A model generated the notes under the pieces. That model searched no databases, was not told the DNA's origin, and was given only the letters and a program-made list of their open reading frames with translations. A stretch of 64,000 bases of DNA from Centropus unirufus. Taxonomy: Eukaryota; Chordata; Aves; Cuculiformes; Centropidae. Where the stretch lies: assembly GCA_013397695.1 (NCBI GenBank), contig VYZI01000136.1:742488-806487 (forward strand), read 5' to 3'. Below are positions 12,611-23,946 of this stretch, piece after piece. Numbering within the stretch: the first letter of the stretch is position 1; each line of letters opens with the position of its first letter. The position numbers were made by a program, and so were the translations under genes.

Positions 12611-13994
12611 AAAAAAAGAGAAAGATCATTGTCTTTTTCATTAAAGCTTAAAGAACTCTACCTAAGCTAAAAAATCAAAGTGTAAATAAGTTTTCTTATA
12701 TAGTGCACAGTTTTCCTCAGATATTGATTTGCATGAGGCTGCAGTAAGAAACTGAGGGTCAAAGATGACTATTTAATTAAAATTTTGTTTAATGCCTTTA
12801 AAATGAAGTTTATATGGAAAGATGGATTTTGAAAAGGAATTGGTGGGAAAACATTTGAAGAAAACTGATTAATGTTGTCATGAATAAGTAGCTCCCTTCA
12901 GGGGACAACAAAGTGGGTTGATGTACTGTGCACACTCGAAGCAGAAAAAATTTGTGGAGCTTGAGGATTCTTTTGCTGCTTTTTCTAGAGTAATTTTCAT
13001 TTCCTTCATCACTCCTTTCCCTGGTCAGGCAAACAAGCTTGTCCAGGGGTTTGGAAACTGGTATGTTACCTGCTGAATAAACTGATGTTGTAATGTCTGT
13101 CAAATTCTTGATGGGAATTAAAAAAACTTTGCCTTAAATGCCAAGCTCGTTTGCATGCTTACAGTACAGTAGGAATATAATGTACACTGAAGTAAAGCAT
13201 CACAACGATGCTTTGTGGCAAGAACTAAACACAAAGCTCACTCAGAAGATGATTACTTTGGAGACCCCTGAACTTCTTCATCAGAGGTCTCAGAGTACAA
13301 GCTTGTACAGAATGAGGCCCAGAGAGCTGAAATGAAGCATTAAGGATAGGACAGCACTTTTAGCTAATTTGGCTTCTTGCCCTTACTATCTCATTTCTTC
13401 CTTGACATATTGTCATTGGCTTATAAATGAGGGGTCCAGGCAATATCAGACCAGACTTCATCCTTGTCTGCAATGACAGAACTCATAGCAGGGAAAAATG
13501 AAATATTTTCATGCTTACATGTTATTTTCTTTCTCTTATTGTATTTTCTTCTAAGTGATCAAGAGGCAAACTCTGAAACAAAACAAACGTCCTCCAAGCT
13601 AGGACACTCTAAAAGCTGATATTCGTACTTAAGCAGAGTAATGAATCGCTAGGTCAAATTTCAAGCCTAAACTATAAGGTAGTGACCTTGCCAGGGTATC
13701 CACCTTGCAGTCTCATCCCAGACATGCCTTCTGTCACCAGCTTCACTTCCTTATAACTAAAGATTTTCATCCAAACCACTACCCATTAAAGATCAAAATG
13801 AAAAGGGAAATTCAAAGTGCAATGGAAATGAGAGATTTATTCTTGTCAAGTGGTTAATGTGATTAGCTTTATTGCAAAGAAGAGCTGGTGAAGCTGCAGT
13901 TTTGATCTCTCTCTAGAGTGGAACTGCTGCTATGTTGTACAGCACGCTCTAAGATCTCAGTGCTCTGGGCAAGGGGACAGGTCCTTTGAAGTAA

Positions 13995-14033
13995 TTCTTT
14001 TTTCCTCTCTCCCTCTCTCTCTTTTTTTCTTAG
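13995..14033 (+). promoter_or_regulatory. Strong 3' splice-acceptor-like tract
   Basis: A nearly pure C/T tract of over 30 bases ends in TTTTTTTCTTAG at 14033, followed by ATGGACAGG. As sequence it is an excellent vertebrate acceptor. The frame opened by that ATG has only nine codons (MDRKTAEYI) before a stop, and no donor or homology supports an exon, so a real splice site is uncertain. Confidence 0.25.
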
Positions 14034-15126
14034 ATGGACAGGAAAACTGCAGAATACATTTAAATAGCCTAATTTTTTTCAGAGTATAGAACTGATCCCT
14101 GGGTAGGGACAGTATTCAAAGTTTTCACTGTGACCTCTAGTGTCAGGACTGATTGTTTTGAGGCGTTTGCTTAGCCCTGACTATAGTGGTAATTGTTCCT
14201 TAAGACCCAAAGTAGTATTTTATAGAGGTAAAAGGATTAGTTCCTTTTCACAAATGGAATATTTGAGGTACAGAGAGGTTAAGAAACCACTTCATTTGCT
14301 TCACCAAGTCTATAATGGGGTAAGAAATATTCACCACATCTCCAGGCTCCAATCCAATTGTTTTGGAAATAAAATACAAAAGTGGAAAGTACACAAAGAA
14401 AAGAATAGAATAGAATCATAAAATTGCCCTGCCACCACCATAACTTCCATCACCAATATCCAAAGCGAACTATAAATTTTTCTATAAGTTGGAACAACTT
14501 CCTCTGGCCCTACTCTGTGAAGAAAAAAACCCATTTTTCCATATTGTTCCCTGGAGTGCTATTCTTCATCAGTGTTACTAAACTATTACACTCAGTGTAT
14601 TCCCATTGGTTGTTGCTTTAAACTGGATTTGAAAGACTAAAGCCGGTGCTTTGCCAGGAGGTTTAGGGATACAGCATTTTCTTGAAGTCAATGAAATTCT
14701 TACAAAGAAAGTTGATAAGTGCAGTTTTTTATTAACTAATTAGTTAAGACAACACTTAAGAGACCCTTAATAAATTTGCTTTCTTCAAGGTCAATGAAAA
14801 ATATAGTCATGATATCATGCTCTTCTGTTCCTGCACTGTGTGTAGGGAAACTAAATGGAGGATAAAGACAGCTCATCCAGTCTGAGGCATCTACAAGGCT
14901 GGTTGTTTATCTCTGAGCTAGCTATTGAGCATCGATTTTCATTCAGGGAGATACCTAAATATGTACTGTGATGGTCTGTACTGTGAAATCTTGTGAAGCC
15001 ATTTAAATGGACAACATAGATGTGGATGCCAACGCTACCTCAAGTCAAAATTTTGAAGGAAATTGTAACCCAACCAAAATTCCTTTATCTATACAACTTT
15101 TATTTCATGATCTTCTTTCTGGCTTG

Positions 15127-15480
15127 TTATAAATATTGTCTTTTGCTTGCATTTATGTAAATTCTGTAGATGTCTATACCTTTGAAGGGAGAAATAATTA
15201 CAAGAAAGCAAAGGCTAAGTAGAGGAAAAGTATGTGCTGTGATGGTAGCAGATAAAATTTCCCAAGGAATGATGAGTTCTGGAGAACAATATGTTCTCCA
15301 AGAGCTGAAAAATTCAGGAACCAAGAAGACTGGTAAAAGTGGAAACTTACTTAGAGGAGAAAATAAGGATGTGCAGGTAGGTAGCTTATTGGAAGCCGCA
15401 CCACTGAGGGGATGTGAAGATGCTGGGAAAGCTGGTGGGGAATGGTGCAGAATAGCCAATAGATCAGATAGGTAATCCAT
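15127..15480. other. Stop-poor segment open on both strands, possible exon
   Basis: The plus strand is open from ATG at 15170 to 15475 (101 codons, starting MSIPLKGEIITRKQ, lysine-rich and hydrophilic). The minus strand is open for 117 codons over 15127-15480. On the plus strand an AG sits just before 15170, and a good donor, GTGCAGGTAGGT, would end an exon at 15376, giving exactly 69 codons. I recognise no protein family on either strand, and the acceptor is mediocre. The best guess is chance or an untranslated or rapidly evolving exon. A perfect receptor-type palindrome lies inside it. Confidence 0.2.
15280..15300. promoter_or_regulatory. Perfect palindrome matching the GR/AR/PR response element
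   Basis: AGAACA, ATA, TGTTCT at 15283-15297 is an exact match to the steroid-receptor element AGAACAnnnTGTTCT, which is bound by glucocorticoid, androgen, progesterone and mineralocorticoid receptor homodimers. The symmetry extends three more bases each side (TGG and CCA), giving 9-bp perfect arms around a 3-bp spacer. The match is seen directly. Binding in cells is inferred and would depend on open chromatin. Confidence 0.5.
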
Positions 15481-17297
15481 GAGGGGTGTGATGTGATGTA
15501 CCTGAGCTCTTGACCTTCACAAGGCAGAATGCCAGAGGCTATGAGTTAATAACAAATCAAATTTACATTTTGATGCAAAAGGTCCCAGAAGCTGTGTGAC
15601 CTGTTGACGAAGCAATCAATAAGGTAGCATTACACAGTAGAACCAATGATCGCAAACTCTTATTATTACTTACTCTCAAAGAAAATATGACTGACGCAAC
15701 ATAGCCATTGCTAAATATTTCCATGACAGTTATCTCCTGGTGATCCTAGTACTTACAGGAGCAAGCCCTGTCCATATTGACAGTAAGGAAGTCTGTACCT
15801 CAGAGACCTTATTCAGCCTTATATTAGAACAAGAAATGTGTGCAGAAAATAGTGATGCAACAGAAGAACAGAAGCTGTCCTGCTACAGAAGGGGTTTAGT
15901 GGCCTGTTTGCTGTCTATTACAGCAAATTCTGTCCCTCTGTTGAAGATAAAAGCTCAGTGGGTCATTCTTCTTTCTGTATATTTTATTTTGCTAACATGT
16001 TTTTCTCCCCGAGTCTAACAAAGTGCAAAATATCAAAGTCATACTTTTATAAGGACAAAGTTTCCTGCAGAGTCATCACTGAAATACAAGGTAAATAGAC
16101 TTTACAGAACTTTTCTACAGATTAAATGTTTAAAAACAGGCTGTAACGCCATATCCTACCGGTGCCTGCAGCTCACTGTTTCTACCATCAGCCTCTCTGT
16201 TTTATAGGATTTATAAATCAGCTTGGAAAATTTTCTCCAGGCGAAATTTTGGCATAGAAGGTCACAGCCAAGACTTGGTTTCACTAAAACTCATTAAAAA
16301 TGGTTTGATGTTTTAAATTACTCTGAAGCAAGAGAGGAAAAATTCTATTTCTGTGGCTTTCAGCATTTCCTCCCCCGCAGTCCCATCCTATTTGAATTAA
16401 AATGCATCTGAATAACTGTATTGTGGTACAACTTTCTTTTATTTGTGGTGTTGCCATCTAGTCTTTCTGTGGGTAAGACAGTCCATTTCTAATCTCCAGA
16501 ATGTGCAGCTCAGCTGCTGAACATGATTGGAAAACATTTCTATTTCAGAATTGGTTTTCCACTTAGAATATATTGTAAAATCTTTGGCAAACTAATACCA
16601 TCCAACTGAAAGCCCATCTAATTTTTTCTGCTGGCCTCAGCAGGCACTGGAAAAACTGGTATAAGAACAAGATGTCAGATAGTTTTTTATTTAAACCATG
16701 ATATGGATGACTGGAAGAACGGCAGATGAAATGAAGCATTGCTAAGACAAGGTAACCCAGGTGGAAAGAAGGAACCATAAATATTCATTCTCAGTAAAAA
16801 GCTCTGTTAACTATTGCTACTTGAAACAGGGATATTGGAGACACTTCAGACTGGTACAGCCCTTAGATGGTGTTTATATGCACCAGGGATTTAGGGATTG
16901 TTAGGATGGGAATGGAAATCCAAACCATCACCATAATTCAGTTTAAATCCACATCTGTGGTGTCTTCTTAGAACTGTATTATCGCAGAATGGATAATTCC
17001 CCTCAGAAGGAGGGGAAAAACCACACAAACATGGTAAATGTGGCCAAAGATGCTTAACAATGTCTGCAATATGAAAGAGTCCTATGCAATAGTCTCTTTA
17101 ACTTGGCAATGACTGAGTTGAATGTGATTAGAGATGTTGAAAACAATGAATGACATTGAAAAAGTGAGCAGTAAATCATTATTCTTCCTTTCTTGAAATA
17201 CACAGAACAGCGTACACAAAATTCAATTATCAGGCAACCTTTTCAAAACCATCAAAGTGAACTACTTTTTCATATAGAATGTAATTAAACTGCTTCA

Positions 17298-17310
17298 GAA
17301 CGTTCTGGAA
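17298..17310 (+). promoter_or_regulatory. Three-unit heat-shock-element match
   Basis: GAA-cg-TTC-tg-GAA gives three alternating, perfectly spaced nGAAn units, the minimal site for an HSF trimer. A fourth TTC just upstream (17294-17296) is out of spacing. About half a match of this strength is expected by chance in 64 kb, so function is uncertain. Confidence 0.25.
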
Positions 17311-18200
17311 ATTTGAATGAAAGTACTCAAAAATTGACTACTTTTTTAATGATACTTTATCGGTTAGGAGCTATTAACAGCAGTGGCAAGTCCTTATACT
17401 TGCTACTGCCTGAAGGATTTACCAGGGAAAATATTTCACTATAAATCTCTTCTTAGTTATATACTTTCCCTAAGGATCTACCATCGGACAGTATCAGACA
17501 CAAGGAATTGGCCTAGATGAATTCTATATCTGGCTTCATACAGCTGTTTTTAAGATCTTTTCTTGGTTTATTTTGGGGTTTATAAATTCCAGCACTGGAA
17601 GTGTTTAATTAATTAAGGTTTATACCCTGCGGGAAGGGAACTCTGTTCTAGAAAGCTTAAAAGCCCACATAAATCTACCAAGGAAGTTCATCTTGGAGAG
17701 ACTATAGCATTGACGAGGGGGAACTTTGATCAATAATAGTAATTGGGTGCATCCAGTTATTCATCCGTTTAGCCCTCATCCTACATCTTTGTGGGCAGTT
17801 TCTACATCCACACTGAAATCTGCAGCCAACCTTGCCATTGGATGGTCTGGATATTATCTGTTCTAGAAACCTATACTATAGGGGCCAAGTTTGAGATTGC
17901 AATACCTTTAAAAACTTTATCCTTCTGAACAGCCATTCCTCATTTATTCCTTTAAAATCTTTTAAAAGTTATGATGTGGAAAAACAAATTCTGAAGATTT
18001 GGAATAAGTGTGAGCTGAATAAAGGAGCATTGTAATCCTTGCCATGATTCAGAAAGTCTGACTTTTTTGAAATGCCCCTCTACCATCGATCCTGCTAGAG
18101 AGGGACAAAGCAGATATACTATATCAAAACAATATTTCATATGTAAGGAGTTAGCACCTGCTTGATGCAACACAGTAAGAGTAATGGTGTTCATGAAGTT

Positions 18201-18275
18201 AATCCTCAGAGATAGTGAATTTAATTCTGAGGATTCTTCTTTTTCTTAAAAAGAAGATTTTCTTCAAGAATCTTC
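18201..18275. repeat. Cluster of overlapping inverted repeats
   Basis: Three stems sit within 75 bp. One is AATCCTCAGA (18201-18210) with TCTGAGGATT (18226-18235), perfect over 10 bp. The second is CTTCTTTTT (18236-18244) with AAAAAGAAG (18248-18256), 9 bp around a 3-base loop. The third is GAAGATT (18253-18259) with AATCTTC (18269-18275). The first two can form side by side, while the third competes with the second. No transcription signal is attached. Confidence 0.6.
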
Positions 18276-21200
18276 AAAATATACATTTCCCATTAAGGGG
18301 GGTGGAGAAGGTTAGTGGATTTTTGGGGGTTTTCTTTTCTTTTGAATTACTTCCCTTTGAGGAGAATGAGACATCAAGCCTCCTTAAAGATCCCAAATAA
18401 AAACATGCCATGTTGAAACTGCTCACCTTAATCCAAATCAGCACCTGGATATAATCTTAAACTTTAAAAGGTGATAGTTAACCCATCTGAAATGTTTTGT
18501 TCTTCTTAGAAATTGTATCTTAGTTTAGTTTTTTCTATTTTTAATAAAAATCCAAAGAATATGTATAAAACTCAAGAAACCTGGTTTTAATCAGAAACTC
18601 TCATTAGCTGAAAATTGGTTTAGACCAGATTTATGAAACATGATCCTGAAGAGCACTTGTACAAGCTTGTTGCCATGGTCTTGGTTTCTTATTTAAGAGC
18701 ACAAACTGATGTTTTTCTAAAAAAAGAACCCTTCAACACATCAGCATATCTAAACCTCTTTATAAGAGTTTTAGGAAGACATTGTCAGACAATGTGCTCT
18801 TTACATTTAGTTGGAGCATAATGCAGATATTTTACATGATGGTGACAACACTCATTTAAGTCTATTTGCTGTTGTTCTACATGCTACTGGTCTTTTTTTG
18901 CCCTAAACCATAACAAAGGCAAACTAATGAATTGCTAGACATGAGAATTTTATGGCCTTTTGTTATTGCAGAGGAGGAAAAAGACCAAAGGCTGTGTTGT
19001 GTTTAATAGTTGCTGTGCACCCGACCAATAATTATTAAAAGATGCAGTCAAATACCTATATGACCTGAAATGCTTTATTGCATTCTGCTAAACTACATGC
19101 AGCTTGTGCTTTACAAACTATATTCACGAGGATTTAAGTGCTGAACCCAAGTAAAATCTGTGTGAGAGTGTTCCCCAAGGAAAACTCAGACACTGCAGTA
19201 GGTGATGTTATCAGACTCTTAACAGCACTATTGATCACACCTAGTCAGGATAAACCGATCTAAGTGGTGCTGAGGGTTGCCTCCTCAAACTTATTCTGCT
19301 AGTGTGGGGAATAACTAAGAGTATGACTTAATGAACAAAAAGACTGTCATATAATAGGAAACTGAAATAGAATCATATCCCCAAATTGATTGCATAACCC
19401 TCTATTTCTTCATAGTTAAACAGTGGAGTGTGGAAAAAAATATTTGTGCTGTTACATAAATTAATGCCTGACACAGGCACTGACAATTTTCATTCTTTAT
19501 GTTATTGGGAAGCACCTAAAGGTTTCCCAGTGGAAGTGTGAATGTTGTGAAGTTAGTACTCATATATTGTAGACTACACAGTGCCCGCACAACATGGGCT
19601 GAAAAATCACAGTTAATGACCCAAATTTAAATAAATTCAGGATGGAAATCAAAATGAAATTTCTAAGGGCAAGAAGACTGTGGTTGGGTATCAGAACTTT
19701 CCAAGAAAAGAAATGGCAGTATGAATCCAAATTGGCTTCCCTGTTTGACTGATTTATGAATGAAACGATAAAACCTCTAAGAATTTAAATTTAAGACTAC
19801 TTTGTAACTATGTTCTTGTGCGTGTGAAATCTATATCTTCCTAGAAAAAAATATATTGGTCAACTTTGGAAGTCTTTTAAAATTTACCTGAAATTTGGAC
19901 ATTTATTAGTTCTTGAAATTATTTTTCAGGTTGATCTCGGAGTTATTTTAGATAAAAATAGAAAATATGTGTACAGTCACCCATTTAGAGCTGTTACAAT
20001 TATGGATATATGGTAGCAATCTGGAGCTTCTGTACCTGCAGGCTGAACATATAGGCGCATGCAGTAGTTCTGATAATTTTGAACACATCAGTCACCACAT
20101 AGATTCTACATACTTGGATGGACCTACTGTACATGGACTGCCCATTTTTCTCGACAGAGGTCTTTAGTATATCCAATACCATACTTTCCAGTTCTAGGTA
20201 GCATTGGCTAGTTCTATACAGTGAGATATATGAATAAAGAACCACAGTAGGTCTGAACTAAATTGTAAACTACTGACGCAAATGAAATCAAGACATGATT
20301 GTAAGACTAAAAGTAAGAGTTTATTAATAAATCCCCACGTACTGCCTGAGTTAGAGCAGCTGAGCATGGTCTAATTTTAGTATCACATGTATTTTGAGAT
20401 AAAAAGTTTATCTTAAATAATCCTGAGTATGATTTATCCAGCCCATTTTTTTTCCCCACGAACAATGAGATTTTAGCACTACAAGGCCAGAGTTACCCTC
20501 CTTGTCCATGTCATCAACTGTAACTTCCTTTATACCTATTAAAGAAAGGCTCATGTGGGTTTGCAATAAGTTTTTAACATTTTAATAGCTTTAATCAACA
20601 ATTTATTTAGATAAACATAGTTTTGAGATATGTAATATATTCTTTCAAGGCCATCCTTCTGCTTACTTCAACCCTGCTGCATTTTAAAATCAAAACAGCC
20701 TGGGAGGAGGTTTTTTGCCTGAATCTCTCTTCTCATGAAAGGAATGCCTAAAGTCCACTGACTTCAAGAGGAGAAAGACCTGGCTCCAGGGAAGAAGCTT
20801 GGCTAAAGCACGTTTACCTGAAAATGACTTTCCTGACTTCTGTTCACTGTTTTGAAGACAGTTTGAGTCACTTCTCAAGGATTTGTCTGCTTAGGCACAA
20901 ACCCTAAACTTTATACTTCAGTTGTGTGGCTAAATTGTTACTGATGACGGTTAAGTTCAGCTTCTGTTCTACAGAACTAACTTATCTTATTCTTTTACTG
21001 ACTAAGCTGGAGTTGAGGGGCAAGGAATGTCACACAAGGCCTGACCTCCTGGAAAAAAGATTGTTACCTTTGAGGCACATTGATGCAATGCAGTGCATTG
21101 ATTCACTTTTAATATTGAGCCAGAAACAGTGACCTAAATTTTTTAAATGTGAGATGTTCCTGTTTGGCCTCTAGGATATATTTCTGCTTCACTAGAGTCA

Positions 21201-22278
21201 GGTATTTCAGACAACTTCTTCCTCTTCCCTTCTTTCACCTGTCCTAACCAGTAGGAAAAAAGGCTTTCCTCAGATTAGAGGGTCTCCCTTCATCCTCATA
21301 GCATTAACACTAAGAGTACGGGGGAATTTGCTTTCTTGAAAAATAACTACAAACTAGAGCTTAAGGCCAGGCTGTGGAAAGGTATCGCTTTTCATTTCGT
21401 TGGGCTGAGGTGGAAATTAAAGTTATGTTAGCTGTCTCCTGGTATATTGAGCTAGAGGCTTTGCTGTTTGAAGGCTGCTGATGCGTGCTTTTTGCATAGA
21501 TGACCTTAGTGATAAATGTACTCAACCAGAGTCCCCTTGCAGCCAGCAAGACTTAAACTTGATTCCCGTGGACAGGAGCTGTGACTTTGTAGCCTTCTGG
21601 CTGGGACATTTAGGAAGTAGTAAGGACAGTCAGCTTTTTTCGTTGTATTTCTTATCCAAGGTAAAGCAAGATAGTTGTCCAAGGTAAGGTATGTAACCAG
21701 TTGTTGGAGAAAATAGCAACTTAATGGTAATTTTTTTCCTGCTCTCTAGGTTTAAATAGCAATAATATATAGCTCAGTAGCTGCAACCCTTAGAGAGATC
21801 CTCAGCCCTGCCAAAGACAGGTTAAAATGCAGACAAAACATCTCCCGTTGATATTCTTGGCTTGTCGTTTTAATGCTATCACTCTCAACCGGAGTGTTAG
21901 TGCCCTCCCAGAGCTCATGTAGATGCATAGGTCTTATGCTCTGTTGTGTGAGATGATTATCTAATGGCTATCTAACTTTAAACAGTAGTCAGTGCTGATG
22001 GCTGCAGTGCCAAATTCCTCTTGTAAATCAGTGTATACTCTAACAGTTGAAGATATGGTTTCATTCCCATGACATCTTCTGAGGCTGGTGGCATCTTGTA
22101 AGGAACTGGCCAAATAGATCAGGTTACTTAGGGCCTTGCCCGGTTGAATTTTGAGTATCTTCCAAGTAAATTACTCCACCTCTCTGGGCTTCAGAGCCAA
22201 TGTTTTTCAACCTTCACAATGGGAAAAAATTTCTTTCTGTCTGATTGAATAACAACCTGTGTCTGTTGCATTTTGTCA

Positions 22279-22965
22279 GAGAATCACAGAATGGTCAAGG
22301 TTAAAGGGACCTCTAGAAATCACCCAGTCCAACTTTGTGGTTAAATCAGGTTCACCTAGAGAAAACTGTGCAGGAATGCATCCAGTTGGGTTTTGAATTT
22401 GTCTAGAGAAGGAGACTTCACTTGCCTCCACAAGGAGATTTGTCATTGAATTGTGTACCCTTGAGAACCATCTGTCTCTGTCCTCCCACTATGTAGTTGT
22501 GGACAACATTAATATCTGCTCTAAGACTTTTGAAAACTGAGCCAATCCAATTCCCTCTGTCTCTCATTGACAATCATGTATGATAGATGCTTGTCCAACA
22601 ACAGGATGACACATGAATATATAAAAAGAGAGGGATTTCTAGAAGAGCTCTAAAGAAATAGGGTTGTTCCTCCTTTTTTCTCCAGATCAAGACAAATATT
22701 TCTGTACCATATCTGGCAGATTTGATCTACTTTGTTCTAAAAAATCATCCTGCAGTGGTGGTTTCTCTGTTTCCCTGTTTTCCTGAGTCCATGGTCAGTC
22801 CTAGTGTTGGACTCCCCTTCCTTCACCTTAACAGTTCAGTCAAAAACTTGATCACTCTCAGTTCTCCTTTATGGATTCCCTTCAGCTGGACCATATTTTT
22901 CTTCAGTTATGTTGTCCATAACTAGATGCAGTGTTCAATGGAGCAGAAAACCCTGTTTATGCCTC
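22279..22965 (-). mobile_element. Old degraded CR1 LINE (copy C)
   Basis: Read on the plus strand, the 3' end comes first: AGAATCACAGAATGG, AAAGGGACCTCTAGAAATCA, CCAGTCCAACTT, then GAATGCATCCAGTTGGGTTTT and TAGAGAAGGAGACTTCACT. This is the 'confirm-and-step-back' order of a minus-strand CR1 of the older type (3' end ending in gacctctagagatcac-like sequence). Near 22870-22960, CTGGACCATATTTTTCTTCAG and AACTAGATGCAGTGTTC fit the more 5' ORF2 part of the same group. The middle is barely recognisable, so the extension beyond ~22560 is weaker. Confidence 0.75.
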
Positions 22966-23540
22966 CCAGAGGGTGCATGTCTTTTCAAGCGCCTTTCTCA
23001 TTTCTGAGTCTTTCACTAATTCTGGGGTTCCAGCCAACAGGCAAAGTGTTTGCTTTGTAAACATCAGAATGAGAAGGAGTGGCAAATCTTTACTTTAGAG
23101 AAAGGATAATGTGTATCTTAACACTTTTTGATGAATAAGGATGTCCAGGACAACTGTATAGAGGGGCCTCTTAACCTGGTAGGAATAAAACTAGAGTCTT
23201 GTATACATTTGGCCACTGTAAATCTGTCTCCAACTCTGCCTTCTTTCTTTTGCTCGGTACAAGGATGTGTTACCCTCCCTTTAACAGGAGCTTTAACATC
23301 CTGAGGTGCAAAACATGAAGCAGCCACTTAGAGATGGTTTGTCACGTCAGAAGATCATAAGGTTATATTTAAGCAGATGATAAATTTAGGAGTCATTGGA
23401 GGATCTGGCTTAGAGCAGTTCCTTTCAGCAGGTTGACAGAAGCCTGACAGAGTTTAATGGAAACTATCCATTCTCAGATCTCATTTTTTACTTGAGTGCT
23501 TAATTGTGCTTCAGAGTAGCAAAGATTTATAGAAATCATT
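22966..23540. other. Unique spacer between two minus-strand CR1 copies
   Basis: No gene or known repeat was recognised. A minus-strand open frame at 23118-23327 (69 codons) has no family features. Confidence 0.6.
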
Positions 23541-23946
23541 GAATCATAAATTCACAGAACAGTTTGGGTCGGAAGGGACATTAAAGCCCATTCAGCTCCA
23601 ACCCCCTGCCATGGGCAGGGACACCTCCCACTGGACTGAGTTGCTCAAGACCCAACCTGGCCTTCAACATCTGCAGGGAAAAGACATCCATGACTTCTCT
23701 GGGCAGCTTGTGCCAGTGCCTCACCACTCTCACAGTAAAAAAATCTCTTCCTAACATCTAATCTAAATCTCACTCCTTTCAGCTTAAAACCATCACGTCT
23801 CATCTTATCCCTCTACTCCCAGATAAAGAGCCCGTCCACAGCTTCCTTATAGGCCCCCTGTAAGTATTGAAAGTCTGCTCTAAGGTCTACCTGCCTTCTC
23901 TCCTCTAGGCTCAATAAGCCCAACTCTCATCATAAGCTCTCACAAG
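23541..23946 (-). mobile_element. CR1 LINE 3' portion, truncated (copy D)
   Basis: On the plus strand it reads as the reverse complement of CR1: GAATCATAAATTCACAGAAC, GGTCGGAAGGGACATTAAAG, CCAACCCCCTGCCATGGGCA, GGGACACCTCCCACTGG, GCCAGTGCCTCACCACTCTC, TCTTCCTAACATCTAATC, and on to CTTCTCTCCTCTAGGCTCAA near the truncated 5' end. It carries the 'tgcccatggcagggggttgg' 3'-end type shared with copies E, G, H and J. ORF2-tail coding sense is broken. Relatively well preserved. Confidence 0.96.

Larger units (their letters stand above)
8951..15126. other. Unique AT-rich non-coding stretch, no gene seen
   Basis: No recognised gene. It contains an 11-bp tandem repeat (9125-9156), a 12-bp direct repeat (10020-10031 and 10060-10071), a very AT-rich patch (11690-11840), a C-rich/G-quadruplex tract (12584-12610) and an acceptor-like polypyrimidine tract ending at 14033. 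The longest open frame (minus, 9717-10058) has no recognisable family features and is treated as chance. Confidence 0.65.
15481..22278. other. Unique non-coding stretch, no gene seen
   Basis: No recognised gene or transposon. It contains a three-unit heat-shock-type element (17298-17310), a cluster of overlapping inverted repeats (18201-18275) and a 15-bp palindrome centred at 21093 (CAATGCA, G, TGCATTG). Open frames of 60-92 codons here have no family features. Confidence 0.65.

Noticed and set aside
14405..14425. AGAATAGAATAGAATCATA resembling a CR1 3' end on the minus strand
   Set aside because: The following sequence lacks the diagnostic CR1 blocks, so it is only a short AATAG repeat.
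23050..23062. miR-30-like TGTAAACATC string
   Set aside because: The match stops after ten bases, and no hairpin arm pairs with it.
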